A program made the translations under genes and the position numbers. Shown piece after piece: positions 1-10,012 of a stretch of DNA of 64,000 nucleotides (its first letter is position 1; every line of letters begins with the position of its first letter). This DNA comes from Plantactinospora mayteni (GTDB lineage: Bacteria > Actinomycetota > Actinomycetes > Mycobacteriales > Micromonosporaceae). The notes under the pieces were generated by a model, which saw nothing but the letters and a program-made list of their open reading frames with translations, was not told the origin of the DNA and made no database searches. The stretch is taken from positions 186,001 through 250,000 of the forward strand of contig NZ_BONX01000036.1 in assembly GCF_016862935.1 (NCBI RefSeq), written 5' to 3'.

Positions 1-1
1 C

Positions 2-736
2 CTGATCGCCCTGGCCGGCTGCAACGGCCTCGCCGAACAGCGCCTCACCTACGACCGCACCGAGGAAGTGAAGATCACCGAGATCGAGGTACTACCCGGC
101 GCCGGGGACGTGACGGTACGCACCGGAGCCGTGCAGAACGTCCGGATCAAGCGGGTGGTGCAGTACCGCGGCGCCGAGCCGAACGGCGCCACCTACCGGA
201 TCGAGGGCACGAAGCTCATCCTGGACACCGACTGCGGCCGACACTGCGGGGTGTCGTACGACGTCCTCGCCCCGGCCGGCATCCCGCTGCGCGGCGAGAA
301 CGGCTCCGGAGACGTCACCCTGACCGCGCTGACCGAGGTGGACATCAAGGTCGGCTCCGGCGACATCTCGGTGACCGACGCCAGCGGTACCGTACGCGCC
401 GAGACCGGCTCCGGGGACATCACGCTCAACCGGGTACCCGGCGCCGTGTCGGCGCGTACCGGCTCAGGGTCGATCGAGGGACGCTCGCTGGGCGCCGGAA
501 AGGTGAACGCGCAGACCGGTTCCGGCGACATCTCGCTGACCCTCGCCGCCGCCAGCTCGGTCCAGGCCAATGCGTCGAGCGGCTCGATCGACCTGACCGT
601 CCCAGCCGGCGGCTACCAGGTACGGGCACACGCCGAGTCGGGCAGCACCGACCTGAAGGTGCCGAACGACCCGGCCGCGACCTCCGTACTCGACATGCAG
701 ACCGGCAGCGGCAGCATCACCCTGCGATCGACCTGA
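2..736 (+). CDS. DUF4097-like surface lipoprotein, 5' truncated by window edge
   Basis: The frame is open from base 2 and begins LIALAGC, a lipobox whose Cys (bases 20-22) would be lipidated, so the start codon and most of the signal peptide lie outside the window. The mature part is a regular series of roughly 20-residue units carrying GSGDVTL, GSGDISV, GSGDITL, GSGSIEG, GSGDISL, SSGSIDL and GSGSITL. This is the beta-solenoid pattern of the DUF4097/putative adhesin family. A membrane-anchored extracytoplasmic location is inferred from the lipobox; no enzymatic role can be read. A GTG at 68 would start after the lipobox and is not the real start. The stop lies inside a tandem-repeat tract. 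Confidence 0.85.
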   Translation: MIALAGCNGLAEQRLTYDRTEEVKITEIEVLPGAGDVTVRTGAVQNVRIKRVVQYRGAEPNGATYRIEGTKLILDTDCGRHCGVSYDVLAPAGIPLRGENGSGDVTLTALTEVDIKVGSGDISVTDASGTVRAETGSGDITLNRVPGAVSARTGSGSIEGRSLGAGKVNAQTGSGDISLTLAAASSVQANASSGSIDLTVPAGGYQVRAHAESGSTDLKVPNDPAATSVLDMQTGSGSITLRST

Positions 737-880
737 GCCGGATCACCGTCCTCCGGTCGAGCTGAGGCCGCAGCACGTCCGGTCGAACTGCGCCCGGGAT
801 CGACCGTCCGGTCGAACTGCGCCCGCATCACCTCCGATCGAGCTAGGGCCGGATCACCGTCCGGTCGGACTGAGGCTGGC
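724..880. repeat. Imperfect tandem repeats between two convergent gene ends
   Basis: About five degenerate copies of a unit containing CCGGTCGAACTGCG, spaced 25-35 bp. The first copy includes the stop of the lipoprotein gene (GATCGACCTGAG) and the last lies in the 3' end of the convergent acyltransferase gene (CCGGTCGGACTGAGG). The copies look like decayed duplications of a gene end. No T-rich terminator is seen. Confidence 0.6.
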
Positions 881-1951
881 GGGCTCGCCGGCCGGCGTAC
901 TCCGCGCGGGGGCCTCCCGGACCGGCGGCGCGGCGACGCCGGCCGGCGCCCGGACGGTGCCGCCGGGCAGCATGCACGGCGGGCGCCGGGCCGCCAGGTC
1001 CTCGACCCAGCCGAAGAGCGCGACCGCGACCGCCACCAGCACCGCGACGGCGGCCAACCGGGCCGCCAGGCCGAGCGCGGAGGAATGGGCCAGCCCCAGC
1101 CCGGAGAGCAGCCCGTTGAGGGAGATCACGAAGGGCATGTGCCAGAGATAGACGGTCAGCGCCCGGCTGTTCAACACGGTCACCGCGCGGTCGAGCGGCG
1201 CCCAGCGGTCGACCCAGGCGACGGCCGACGGGGCCAGCCCGAAGACCAGCATTATGAAGGCGACGGACCAGAGCGCGTTGCCCAGCGGTACGTCGTTCAG
1301 GTCGTAGCCGCGCGGCCCCTGGTGGGTGAGGATCCAGGCGAGGCCGGCGGCGCCGACCGGTACCGCGATCGCCACCAGCAGCCGGCGGGAGATCCGGCGC
1401 AGCAGCCCGTCGTGCTGGGCGAAGCCGAGCAGCCAGGCTCCAAAGTAGAGCCCGAAGTCGCGGAGCGGTCCCGGTGCGTCGGGATAGCCGAACTCGACGA
1501 CGCCGAGCAGCAGGTACGGCGCGAGCAGCGTCGGCACCGGCCAGCGCCGGAACAGCCAGCGGGCCAGCGGCGAGACGAGGACGAACCACAGGTAGTCGCG
1601 CAGGTACCAGACCACGCTCAACGCCAGCGCGCCCCACCCGTTGGAGGGTGCGTCGGCCAGCGGCACCGCCCAGAACACCAGTCGCCAGGACGGCGCCAGT
1701 CCGGTGAGCAGCATTGCGGGTACGAAGATCAGGGCCAGCAGCCAGAGCGACGGCAGCAGCCGACGCAGCCGACGGCCGACGGCCGAGGGGCCCCAGCGGT
1801 CGAGGGAGCTGGCCATCAACGCCCCGGCGAGCGCGAACATCACCGACATGGCCGGGAACGCCAGGGTGAGGAAGGCCCAACCGGTGACGTGGTAGACGAC
1901 GACACGGACGATGGCAAGGGAGCGGAGCAGGTCGTAGTACCGGTTTCGCAT
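854..1951 (-). CDS. Acyltransferase-3 family integral membrane protein
   Basis: The start at 1951 gives MRNRYYDLLRSLAIVRVVVY followed by HVTGW, the usual beginning of the acyltransferase-3 family, with the family's conserved His in the first membrane segment. About ten hydrophobic helices follow over 365 residues, normal for the family. Members transfer acyl groups to sugars or other envelope and secreted substrates; the substrate here is unknown. The frame stays open 51 codons further upstream, but that stretch is hydrophilic and lacks family features, so the internal ATG is preferred although its ribosome binding site is weak. The C-terminal codons run into the repeat tract shared with the convergent lipoprotein gene. 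Confidence 0.85.
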   Translation of the reverse strand: MRNRYYDLLRSLAIVRVVVYHVTGWAFLTLAFPAMSVMFALAGALMASSLDRWGPSAVGRRLRRLLPSLWLLALIFVPAMLLTGLAPSWRLVFWAVPLADAPSNGWGALALSVVWYLRDYLWFVLVSPLARWLFRRWPVPTLLAPYLLLGVVEFGYPDAPGPLRDFGLYFGAWLLGFAQHDGLLRRISRRLLVAIAVPVGAAGLAWILTHQGPRGYDLNDVPLGNALWSVAFIMLVFGLAPSAVAWVDRWAPLDRAVTVLNSRALTVYLWHMPFVISLNGLLSGLGLAHSSALGLAARLAAVAVLVAVAVALFGWVEDLAARRPPCMLPGGTVRAPAGVAAPPVREAPARSTPAGEPASLSPTGR

Positions 1952-2160
1952 CAGCCTGACTTGTTGCCGGGGACGAGGGGCAGGATTTGCCGGGGAGGAG
2001 GTGACAGGGTGCCTTCCTACCCCGGATGCCCGGCCGTACAACGGATTCCGGGAAAGTTGTGAGATGAACCTTCCGGAAATTCGCGGCGAATGACCCGGAC
2101 CCACCCTCGGGTACGCCTACCGGATCAAACACCCAAGCTGCGCCGGACCTGCCCCGGAGG

Positions 2161-3030
2161 TCAGCGCCGCTCGCCGAGCGGGTAGCCGCAGAACTGGGCG
2201 CCGAGCAGACCGGCGGTTTCGGCTTCGCCGTCGAGCGGGCGGGCCCGGTCGGCGTACCACTCGGCGTCGTCCTCGGGCTCGTACCCGATCTCCCGCCCCT
2301 CGGCCAGCGAGCACCAGCGCCGGCTGTTCCGGCTGATCCCCCAGAGCAGCCGGAAGCCGGTGGCGTCCGCCCGCAGGCAGGCGTCGACCAGCCGTGCGCA
2401 GTCGTCCGGGGAGATCCAGTTCTCCAGACCGCTCACCCCGGGTGGTTCGGCGAAGCAGGCGCCGAGCCGGAGCGCGAAGACGGTCATGCCGAACCGGTCG
2501 GCGTAGAGGCTGCCGAGCGACTCGACGGCCGCCTTGGACCACCCGTAGTAGGTGTCCGGGCGGGGCGGCACCGCCGCCGGCACCCCGTCCGCCCCGGTCG
2601 GTGCCGGTACGCCGGACGGCTCCGGGCTGCTGCCGTGCTGGGCCGGCGTGGGGTGCGCGACGTCGGCCCGCCGGTACCAGCCGACCGCGTGGATCGACGA
2701 GGCGAGCAGCACCCGGGGTACGCCGGCGGCGCGGGCCGCCTCCAGCAGGCTCTGGGTACCCGCCACGTTCAGCCGGAGCAGCTCCGCGAAGGTCTCCTCG
2801 CCGGGAATCGCGGCCAGGTGCAGTACGGCGTCGACCCCGGAACAGGCCGCCGCCAGCGCCGCCGGGTCGAAGAGGTCGGCGCGGACGATCTCCACCGGTT
2901 CGCCCGGCGCCGCCGGTGGCTGGTCGGCGACGTCGAGCAGCCGCAGGATCCGCTCCGGGCCGGCCAGCCGGGGCCGGAGCAGCCGCCCGACCCGCCCGGC
3001 CGAGCCGGTGACCAGTAGCCGTGCCGGCAT
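2161..3030 (-). CDS. NAD(P)-dependent epimerase/dehydratase (extended SDR)
   Basis: The 289-residue protein opens MPARLLVTGSAGRVGRLL, an SDR dinucleotide-binding loop (TGxxGxxG type), with the acidic residue DVAD at the end of beta2 that suits NAD. The catalytic YYGWSKAAVE (YxxxK) lies in the middle and VLHLAAIPGEE matches the NAG-like strand. Members oxidise or epimerise nucleotide sugars and related substrates; this one resembles the short uronate-dehydrogenase-like group, but the substrate cannot be read. AGGGGAGG sits just before the ATG and supports the start. It is followed by era on the same strand. Confidence 0.85.
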   Translation of the reverse strand: MPARLLVTGSAGRVGRLLRPRLAGPERILRLLDVADQPPAAPGEPVEIVRADLFDPAALAAACSGVDAVLHLAAIPGEETFAELLRLNVAGTQSLLEAARAAGVPRVLLASSIHAVGWYRRADVAHPTPAQHGSSPEPSGVPAPTGADGVPAAVPPRPDTYYGWSKAAVESLGSLYADRFGMTVFALRLGACFAEPPGVSGLENWISPDDCARLVDACLRADATGFRLLWGISRNSRRWCSLAEGREIGYEPEDDAEWYADRARPLDGEAETAGLLGAQFCGYPLGERR

Positions 3031-3103
3031 CCGCGCCTCCCCTTCCCCACCCGGACCTCGCCGCTGACGTGGGCCGACCCGGCGGGCCGGTCGGCGGGCG
3101 GGC

Positions 3104-4222
3104 TCAGAAGCCGAGCTTGCGGAGCTGCTTCGGATCCCGCTGCCAGTCCTTGGCCACCCGGACGTGCAGGTCGAGATAGACCCGGGTGCCGAGCAGCTCC
3201 TCGATCTGCTGCCGGGCCCGGATGCCGACCTCCTTGAGCCGGCTGGCCCGTGCCCCGATCACGATCGCCTTCTGGCTGGAGCGTTCCACGTAGACGTCGG
3301 CGTAGATCTTCATCAGCCGGTCCTCGGGGATCATCTCCTCGACCACCACCGCGATCGAGTGCGGCAACTCGTCCCGGACCCCCTCCAGGGCCGCCTCCCG
3401 GATCAGCTCGGCGACCAGGATCTGCTCCGGCTCGTCGGTGAGCATGTCGTCCGGATAGAGCTGCGGCGACGACGGCAGGTAGCCGGTCATCACGTCGACC
3501 AGGATGTCCACCTGGTGGCCGGAGACCGCGCTGACCGGTACCACCTCGGCGAAGTCGCCCAGCTCGCTGACCGCGAGCAACTGCTCGGCCAGCCGTTTCC
3601 GGTCCACCAGGTCGGTCTTGGTCACCACCGCCAGTACCTTGGCCTTCAGCTCGGCCAGCTCGCCGGTGATGAACCGGTCGCCCCGGCCGATCGGCTCGTC
3701 CGCCGGAATGCAGAGGCCGATCACGTCGACCTCGCTCCAGGTCTGCCGCACCAGGTCGTTGAGCCGCTCGCCGAGCAGCGTACGCGGCCGGTGCAGCCCC
3801 GGCGTGTCCACCAGGACGAGCTGCGAGTCCGGCCGGTGCAGTACGGCCCGGATCACGTGCCGGGTGGTCTGTGGCTTGTTGGAGGTGATGGCGATCTTCT
3901 GCCCGACGATCGCGTTGGTCAGCGTCGACTTGCCGGCGTTCGGCCGCCCGACGAAGCAGGCGAACCCGGCCCGGTAACCGGCCTCCTGGCGCGGGCGGGC
4001 CGACGCGCGACCAGCCGCCTCGCCGGTCGATCGCTGGCCGGTCGACCGCTGGCCTGTCGCCTCGCCGGTCGACCGCTGGCCAGCCGTTTCGTCGGTCGAC
4101 CGCTGGCCAGCCGTTTCGTCGGTCGACCGCTGGCGGGTCGTCTCGCCGGCCGATCGCTGGCCAGCCGTTTCGTCGGTCGATCGCTGGCGGGTCGGCCGGC
4201 GGCCGGAGTGCGGTGCGGTCAC
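3104..4222 (-). CDS. era: GTPase Era with a repetitive N-terminal extension
   Basis: Era is a ribosome-associated GTPase needed for 16S rRNA 3'-end maturation and 30S assembly. Visible motifs are G1 GRPNAGKS, G2 QTTRH, G3 DTPG, G4 TKTD and a C-terminal KH domain ending in KDWQRDPKQLRKLGF. The canonical protein begins near AGYRAGFACFVG and is about 300 residues. Here about 75 extra residues precede it, mostly 9-residue QRSTDETAG-type repeats. The GTG start at 4222 overlaps the stop of the upstream deaminase-like gene by 4 bp (GTGA), which supports translation of the extension unless an internal start is used. It is the last gene of the phoH-ybeY operon. Confidence 0.95.
   Translation of the reverse strand: MTAPHSGRRPTRQRSTDETAGQRSAGETTRQRSTDETAGQRSTDETAGQRSTGEATGQRSTGQRSTGEAAGRASARPRQEAGYRAGFACFVGRPNAGKSTLTNAIVGQKIAITSNKPQTTRHVIRAVLHRPDSQLVLVDTPGLHRPRTLLGERLNDLVRQTWSEVDVIGLCIPADEPIGRGDRFITGELAELKAKVLAVVTKTDLVDRKRLAEQLLAVSELGDFAEVVPVSAVSGHQVDILVDVMTGYLPSSPQLYPDDMLTDEPEQILVAELIREAALEGVRDELPHSIAVVVEEMIPEDRLMKIYADVYVERSSQKAIVIGARASRLKEVGIRARQQIEELLGTRVYLDLHVRVAKDWQRDPKQLRKLGF
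4010..4186 (-). repeat. 27-bp tandem repeats inside the 5' end of era
   Basis: Six 27-bp units plus one shortened unit encode the series QRSTDETAG, QRSAGETTR, QRSTDETAG, QRSTDETAG, QRSTGEATG, QRSTG, QRSTGEAAG. The frame is conserved throughout, so the product would carry a charged, Thr/Gln-rich and probably disordered tail before the G domain. Confidence 0.85.
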
Positions 4223-4614
4223 TCCAGCACCGTGCCGAGCAGGGTGCCGTCCGGGGCGGCGACGTGGATCGGCGCGTCGGTCGCGAGGTCGCGGACGGCG
4301 GCGTGCCCGGCGCCGTCCAGCGTCGACGCCTCGGTCACCACCGCGCCGGCCTCCAGCCGGGTGGCTCCGGCGGCGACCGCCGAGGCGACCGCGAGCTGCA
4401 ACGCGGTAACGGTCAGCGACGGCAGCGAGACGCTGGCGGCGGCGTACGTCCGGCCGTCCTGGTCGCGTACTGCCGCGCCCTCCACCGCGCCGATCCGGCC
4501 CCGGGCACCCCGGGCCAGGACCACCAGCTTGGTGTCCTCGGCGGTCAGCTCGACCGTCGCCGACGGGGTGTGCCCGCCGAGCGGGGCGGTCGGCACGGTG
4601 GACGGCTCAGGCAT
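4219..4614 (-). CDS. Cytidine-deaminase-fold protein lacking the zinc site
   Basis: At this position in actinobacteria, between the CNNM/CBS protein and era, a cytidine-deaminase-like gene is usual. The 131-residue product keeps the fold signature, with [20 protein letters not shown] matching the GAA...DGRxYxGxNVE strand region. The catalytic CAE or HAE and the PCxxC zinc ligands are absent: [11 protein letters not shown] replaces the helix that normally carries C/H-A-E. A deaminase reaction is therefore unlikely; a structural or binding role is inferred. The ATG at 4614 overlaps the preceding gene by 8 bp and the stop overlaps era by 4 bp, so the gene is translationally coupled in the operon. 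Confidence 0.8.
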   Translation of the reverse strand: MPEPSTVPTAPLGGHTPSATVELTAEDTKLVVLARGARGRIGAVEGAAVRDQDGRTYAAASVSLPSLTVTALQLAVASAVAAGATRLEAGAVVTEASTLDGAGHAAVRDLATDAPIHVAAPDGTLLGTVLE

Positions 4615-6040
4615 CTGCGGGTTGCCTCTCCTCGGCCCGGGAGTGCTGCTCCCGGGTGCTCTGTGCGCCCCGCGACTCGGGGTCGGTACGCGTCTGCTGC
4701 TGCTCCGGCCCGTCGGCCTCGGTGAGCCGGCGGACCAGTACGGAGTCGATGTGGTTGCGCCGGCCGGTGGTGCCCTCGGCGATCAACCGCAGCCCGCCCA
4801 CGTCGGCCGAGGCACCGGGCAACGGCACCCGGCCGAGGGCCTGGGCGAGCAGCCCGCCGACCGTCTCCACCTCGTCGGCCGGCAACTCGACGTCGAACAG
4901 CTCGCCGAGGTCCTCGACCGGCAACCGGGCGGTGACCCGCACCTGGTCGTCGTCGAGGCGCTCGACCGGCGGGCGCTCGACGTCGTACTCGTCGGTGATC
5001 TCGCCGACGATCTCCTCCAGGATGTCCTCGATGGTGACCAGCCCACCGGTGCCGCCGTACTCGTCGACGACGATCACCATGTGGGTGCGGGCCGCCTGCA
5101 TCTCGGAGAGCAGGTCGTCGACCGGCTTCGACTCGGGTACGAAGGTGGCGCTGCGCATCACCTCGGAGACCGGCCGCCCGGCAGCGGCGGGATCGTCGCC
5201 CTGGGTCTGCCGGATCACGTCCTTGAGGTAGAGCACCCCGAGCACGTCGTCGACGCTGTCGCCGATCACCGGGATCCGGGAGAAGCCGGAGCGGAGGAAG
5301 AGCACCAGCGCCTGCGGCAGCTTCTTGTGCGCCTCGATCCAGACCATCTCGGTACGCGGCACCATCACCTCGCGGACGATGGTCTCGCCGAGCGCGAAGA
5401 CGGAGTGGATCATCTGCCGTTCGCCGTGCTCCACGACGCCGCGCTGCTCGGCGAGGTCGACCAGCTCGCGCAGCTCGACCTGGGTGGCGAACGGGCCCTC
5501 CCGGAAGCCGCGCCCCGGCGTCACCGCGTTGCCGATCAGGATCAGCAGCGAGGCAAGCGGGTTCAGCACCCGGCCCAGCCAGCGGACCAGCGGCGCGGTG
5601 ACCCGGCCGACCGTGTAGGCGTGCTGCCGGCCGATGGTGCGCGGCGCCACGCCGACCACCACGAAGCTGACCACGGTCATCGCGCCCGCGGTGACCAGGG
5701 CGGCGGTCCAGCCGGCGCCGAAGGTGTCCACCGCGACCAGCGCGACCAGGACGGTCGCGGTCAGTTCGCAGAGCAGTCGCAGCAACAGCAACAGGTTGAT
5801 GTGCCGGACCGCGTCGGCGGCGACGACCTGGAGGGTACGCGCGCCGCGTACGCCGTCCCGGGCCAGCTCGCCGGCCTGGGCCGGGGAGACGGCGCCGAGC
5901 GCGGCGTCAGCCATCGCGAAGATCCCGGCGAGCACCACCAGGCCGGCGGCGAAGAACAGCAGTGCGAGATCGGGTAGGCCACCCGGGGCGCTGGCGGACG
6001 ACGCCAGCGACGCGGGCAGCGCGGCTAAATGGTCAGGCAT
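4607..6040 (-). CDS. CNNM/CorC-type membrane protein with CBS pair (TlyC-like)
   Basis: The N-terminal ~200 residues contain about four hydrophobic helices of the DUF21/CNNM type. A paired CBS domain follows ([20 protein letters not shown] ... [20 protein letters not shown]) and then a CorC/HlyC C-terminal domain. Homologues are implicated in Mg2+/Co2+ transport or homeostasis; the old name hemolysin is not informative. ATG at 6040 overlaps the ybeY stop (TGATG); an in-frame GTG at 6043 is an alternative. Codon 5 is TTA (6026-6028), rare in this genome and decoded by the tRNA-Leu(UAA) at 18.9 kb, so translation could depend on that tRNA. A hydrophilic Gln/Glu-rich tail of about 40 residues ends the protein. 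Confidence 0.88.
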   Translation of the reverse strand: MPDHLAALPASLASSASAPGGLPDLALLFFAAGLVVLAGIFAMADAALGAVSPAQAGELARDGVRGARTLQVVAADAVRHINLLLLLRLLCELTATVLVALVAVDTFGAGWTAALVTAGAMTVVSFVVVGVAPRTIGRQHAYTVGRVTAPLVRWLGRVLNPLASLLILIGNAVTPGRGFREGPFATQVELRELVDLAEQRGVVEHGERQMIHSVFALGETIVREVMVPRTEMVWIEAHKKLPQALVLFLRSGFSRIPVIGDSVDDVLGVLYLKDVIRQTQGDDPAAAGRPVSEVMRSATFVPESKPVDDLLSEMQAARTHMVIVVDEYGGTGGLVTIEDILEEIVGEITDEYDVERPPVERLDDDQVRVTARLPVEDLGELFDVELPADEVETVGGLLAQALGRVPLPGASADVGGLRLIAEGTTGRRNHIDSVLVRRLTEADGPEQQQTRTDPESRGAQSTREQHSRAEERQPADA

Positions 6041-6507
6041 CACTGGGCCCGCGTCGCGCGCCAGCTGTCCAGGAGCCGCGCCTGTAACGCGAACATCTCC
6101 CGTTCCTCCTCAGGTTCGGCGTGGTCGTAGCCGAGCAGGTGCAACACGCCGTGCACGGTCAGCAGGTGCAACTCGTCGGCGGCCGAGTGCCCGGCGGTGG
6201 CGGCCTGCTTGGCGGCGACCTCCGGGCAGAGCACGATGTCGCCGAGGAGGGCCGGCTCACCGCCGTTGACCTCGCCCGGCCCGTGGTCGACGCTGCCCTC
6301 GTCCATCGGAAAGGCGAGTACGTCGGTCGGGCCGTCCCCACCCATCCAGCGGTGGTTCAGCTCGGTCATGTAGTCGACGTCGACGAGCAGCACCGACAGC
6401 TCGGCGAGGGAGTTCACCCCCATCTCGTCGAGGGCGTGCCGGGCGACGGAGAGCACCGCGTCGGTGTCGACGGCGCTCCCCGACTCGTTGGCGATCTCGA
6501 TGGACAA
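6040..6507 (-). CDS. ybeY: Endoribonuclease YbeY
   Basis: YbeY is a single-strand endoribonuclease for 16S rRNA 3' maturation and ribosome quality control. The zinc motif [11 protein letters not shown] (H-x3-H-x5-H) is intact near the C-terminus, and [20 protein letters not shown] and [11 protein letters not shown] match the family core. The start is TTG at 6507, giving 155 residues beginning (L)SIEIANESG, the usual length and N-terminus. AGGGGAA lies 4-5 bases upstream. The frame is open further upstream but encodes low-complexity sequence. It is coupled to the CNNM protein gene by a 1-bp TGATG overlap. Confidence 0.93.
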   Translation of the reverse strand: MSIEIANESGSAVDTDAVLSVARHALDEMGVNSLAELSVLLVDVDYMTELNHRWMGGDGPTDVLAFPMDEGSVDHGPGEVNGGEPALLGDIVLCPEVAAKQAATAGHSAADELHLLTVHGVLHLLGYDHAEPEEEREMFALQARLLDSWRATRAQ

Positions 6508-6577
6508 CTGGTTCCCCTGATGCACTGTCGGAAGCTGTGGTGGTGGTGACTGCACTGTCGGCTGCTCTGGTGACTGC

Positions 6578-7639
<1,062 letters not shown>

Positions 7640-8141
7640 GGGTCGGGCCCGAGGCCCTGTGCCACCTGCTTCCGATCTCGGTGCCGCTGCGCCGCCGGGA
7701 GCTTCCCGGCTGGTCGCGCGAGGTGCGGACGTTGGAGTCATCGTATCCGTTCAACGCCGACGGCACGCTGCCCATTTCCGCCAGTCTCCACCGGCCTGGG
7801 CAGGTCGTCCCACGATCGGTCGGCGCCGGAGACCCGGGGACCGGGGCGGCCCGGCCGCCGGCGCCCGTTCGCACCGGCCCCGCCACCCCGGGCGGGCGAG
7901 GAAGCCGCCGCCGGTGATGGTGAGCGGCCGCCCCACGGCACCCCTCCTGGGACGGGCGCCCCAAGCCAAACCCGCACACGGAAGCGGGGTCGGACAACCG
8001 CTGACCTGGACACCAGGTGCGTAACCCGACGGACGTAGCGCCTCTCAGGTAACAGTCGCCGAAAGCCGCCCGCCGCTCTCCCGCACCGCCAGCGCCCCCG
8101 GCCGGTTCGCGGGGCGGGCGCCCGGAACCCGGGCAGAACCG
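7640..8141. other. Intergenic region with no supported gene
   Basis: About 500 bp between phoH and the serine hydrolase. Open frames here are antisense or low-complexity and none has a recognisable domain. On the minus strand TACGAT at 7740-7745 could be a -10 element for the phoH operon. At 8120-8134 a GCCCGG-AAC-CCGGGC hairpin follows the serine hydrolase stop and may terminate it. Nothing else is evident. Confidence 0.5.
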
Positions 8142-9533
8142 TCAGCCCGCGCGGAAGTCGAAGCGGTCGAAGGTCTCCTGGTGCCGGGTGAAGCGGTAGG
8201 TGGCCCAGTGCATCCGGACCACCTCGCCCCGGTCGTCCCGGGTCAGCCGGAGCAGCTCGCCGACCTCCCGGCCGGAGACCGTACGCAGCACGTCCGGCCG
8301 GTCCGGCAGCGGTGCGAAGACCGCCGGCGGCTTGCCGGCCGGGTCGGCCGTACCCCGGGCCCGCAGCGCGCCGTCCCGCCACGAGAAGACGTACTCGAAA
8401 CCCTCGCCCCACCAGTGACCGAGCAGCCCGCGGTACGGCTCCGGAGCCGGCTCGCCCGGGGTCCACGGCACGATGTCGGCGGGATCGTCCTCGGCCGAGG
8501 CGGCCAGGATCTGGTGCGCCAGCTCGTTCACCGCGACGCCGATGCCGGAGGAGCCGAGCACCGCGCAGCCCATCGCGCCCGGGGTGCCGGGGCCGCCCCG
8601 CCGGCCGTAGACGCTGGCAAGGAAGCCGGGCATCGCGCCGTCGTGGCCGACGTGCAGGATCCGCTCGGCGGCACCCGAGGCGTCCCGCTGGGGCACCAGG
8701 ATCAGGCCGAGCCCGAACCCGGCGGTCCAGAGCGACTCGTCGGTCACCGCCAGCGGCCAGCGCATCTCGTCGAGGGTGCTCGGCCGGAGCACCGCGCCGG
8801 CCGGGTCCAGCGCCGCCGGGTCGGCCAGGAACGCCGCCCAGCGGGCCATGTCGGGTGCGGTACTCCAGAGCTGGGCCGCCGGCCCGACCGCGCCGAGGTC
8901 GGTGTTCGGCTCCGGCCGGGCGTGGTCCGAGTAGGCGTCGACCAGGAACCCGGTCGCCGCGCCCGCCGGTGGGTGCGGGGCGGTGTCGGCCAGCCCGAGC
9001 GGGGCGAGGACCCGGTCGGCGAGCACCTCCGCCCAGGTGCCGCCCCGTACCTTGGCGACCGCCTGGCCGAGCAGCGCGGCGCCGAGGTTGGAGTAGTGGA
9101 ACCGGCGGGCCGGCGGCAGCACCCGTTCGGCCCGGGCCAGGTCGGCGAGGAACTCGTCGAGATCCGGGCTGTGCAGGGTGTCCCACACGTCGCCGTACGG
9201 CTCCCGCTGCACCCCGGAGGTGTGCGACAGCAGCCGGCGTACGGTCAGTTCGCCGTGCGCCGGTACGTCGAGGTGCGCCCCGATCGGGTCGTCCAGGTCG
9301 AGCAGTTCGTCGTCCCGGCACTGCAACGCGAGTACGGCGGTGAAGGTCTTCGTCACCGAGCCGATCCGGAACGCCGTGCCCGGGCCCAGCGGGGCGTCGT
9401 TGCCGCTGGTGCCGACCGTGCAGGTCCAGAGCGGCCGGTCGGCCCGGTGCAGCGCGGCCGAGACCGCCGGAATCCGGGACTCGGCCTGCGCCTGCCGGAC
9501 CAGCCGCTCGAACTGCCGGTTTCCCTCGGTCAC
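8142..9533 (-). CDS. Beta-lactamase/DD-peptidase-family serine hydrolase
   Basis: The class C beta-lactamase/esterase fold is shown by SxxK in FRIGSVTKTFTAV, YxN in RRFHYSNLGAALLG and LLSHTSGVQ. There is no signal peptide, so a cytoplasmic esterase or peptidase is likelier than a secreted beta-lactamase. The length, 463 residues, fits with a C-terminal lipocalin-like region carrying a GHWWGEGFEYVFSWRDGAL segment. The GTG start at 9533 has GAGGGGGGATC directly upstream. A -10-like TAAGAT at 9574-9579 overlaps a palindrome AAGATC-ACG-GATCTT (9564-9578), a possible operator. The substrate is unknown. Confidence 0.88.
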   Translation of the reverse strand: MTEGNRQFERLVRQAQAESRIPAVSAALHRADRPLWTCTVGTSGNDAPLGPGTAFRIGSVTKTFTAVLALQCRDDELLDLDDPIGAHLDVPAHGELTVRRLLSHTSGVQREPYGDVWDTLHSPDLDEFLADLARAERVLPPARRFHYSNLGAALLGQAVAKVRGGTWAEVLADRVLAPLGLADTAPHPPAGAATGFLVDAYSDHARPEPNTDLGAVGPAAQLWSTAPDMARWAAFLADPAALDPAGAVLRPSTLDEMRWPLAVTDESLWTAGFGLGLILVPQRDASGAAERILHVGHDGAMPGFLASVYGRRGGPGTPGAMGCAVLGSSGIGVAVNELAHQILAASAEDDPADIVPWTPGEPAPEPYRGLLGHWWGEGFEYVFSWRDGALRARGTADPAGKPPAVFAPLPDRPDVLRTVSGREVGELLRLTRDDRGEVVRMHWATYRFTRHQETFDRFDFRAG

Positions 9534-9563
9534 GATCCCCCCTCGCCCACGGTCCCACCCACC

Positions 9564-9579
9564 AAGATCACGGATCTTA
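9564..9579 (-). promoter_or_regulatory. Palindrome overlapping a -10-like hexamer upstream of the serine hydrolase
   Basis: A perfect AAGATC-ACG-GATCTT inverted repeat at 9564-9578 contains most of the minus-strand hexamer TAAGAT at 9574-9579. A repressor bound here would block RNA polymerase. No regulator gene is adjacent. The assignment rests on sequence symmetry only. Confidence 0.4.
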
Positions 9580-9658
9580 TGTCTGCCCCACCTGGCCCGG
9601 CGGGGCGGATCGGTGCAACGGCACGACCCACCCCGGAGAGCGGCTGGTGGAAGCGCGC

Positions 9659-10012
9659 TCAGCGGGCCAGCATCGGCCCCAGCGGCTCGCCGCCGAGCAC
9701 GTGAGCGTGGGCGTGGAAGACCTCCTGCCCGCCGTACGGGCCGGTGTTGAAGATCAGCCGGAAGCCGTCGGCGACCAGCCCTTCGGTCTCGGCCACCACG
9801 GCCGCGGTGCCGAGTACGTCGCCGGCCAGCCCGGGATCGGCCTCGGTCAGGGTCACCACGTCGGCGTAGTGCTCCTTCGGGATCACCAGCACGTGCACCG
9901 GCGCCTTCGGGGCGATGTCCCGGAACGCGAGCGTGGTGTCGGTCTCCCGGACGACGGTGGCCGGGATCTCGCCCGCGACGATCCGGCAGAACAGGCAGTC
10001 GGTCTCCATCAT
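9659..10012 (-). CDS. HIT-family nucleotide-binding hydrolase (HinT type)
   Basis: The product begins (M)METDCLFCRIVAGEIPATVV and contains EVFHAHAHVLGGEPLGPM, the HxHxHxx histidine triad of branch-I HIT (HinT) proteins, which hydrolyse purine phosphoramidates and adenylates. CLFC is the usual N-terminal Cys pair of this group. Adjacent ATGs at 10012 and 10009 both give about 117 residues, the family length; the ribosome binding site is weak. The reading frame continues upstream towards 10135 but encodes non-conserved sequence. The TnpB element ends about 130 bp upstream and may have changed this gene's promoter. Confidence 0.9.
   Translation of the reverse strand: MMETDCLFCRIVAGEIPATVVRETDTTLAFRDIAPKAPVHVLVIPKEHYADVVTLTEADPGLAGDVLGTAAVVAETEGLVADGFRLIFNTGPYGGQEVFHAHAHVLGGEPLGPMLAR

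Noticed and set aside
3164-5977. Very long plus-strand open frame opposite era, the deaminase-like and CNNM genes (similar long frames at 1085-2062, 6605-8038, 9647-11467 and 19182-22358)
   Set aside because: These are antisense or alternate-frame readings of GC-rich coding DNA, full of Arg/Gly/Pro/Asp/His with no domain, while the opposite frame contains recognised proteins.
7738-9558. 606-codon minus-strand frame over the phoH upstream region and serine hydrolase
   Set aside because: It is a different frame of the serine hydrolase gene; the correct frame carries the SxxK and YxN motifs.
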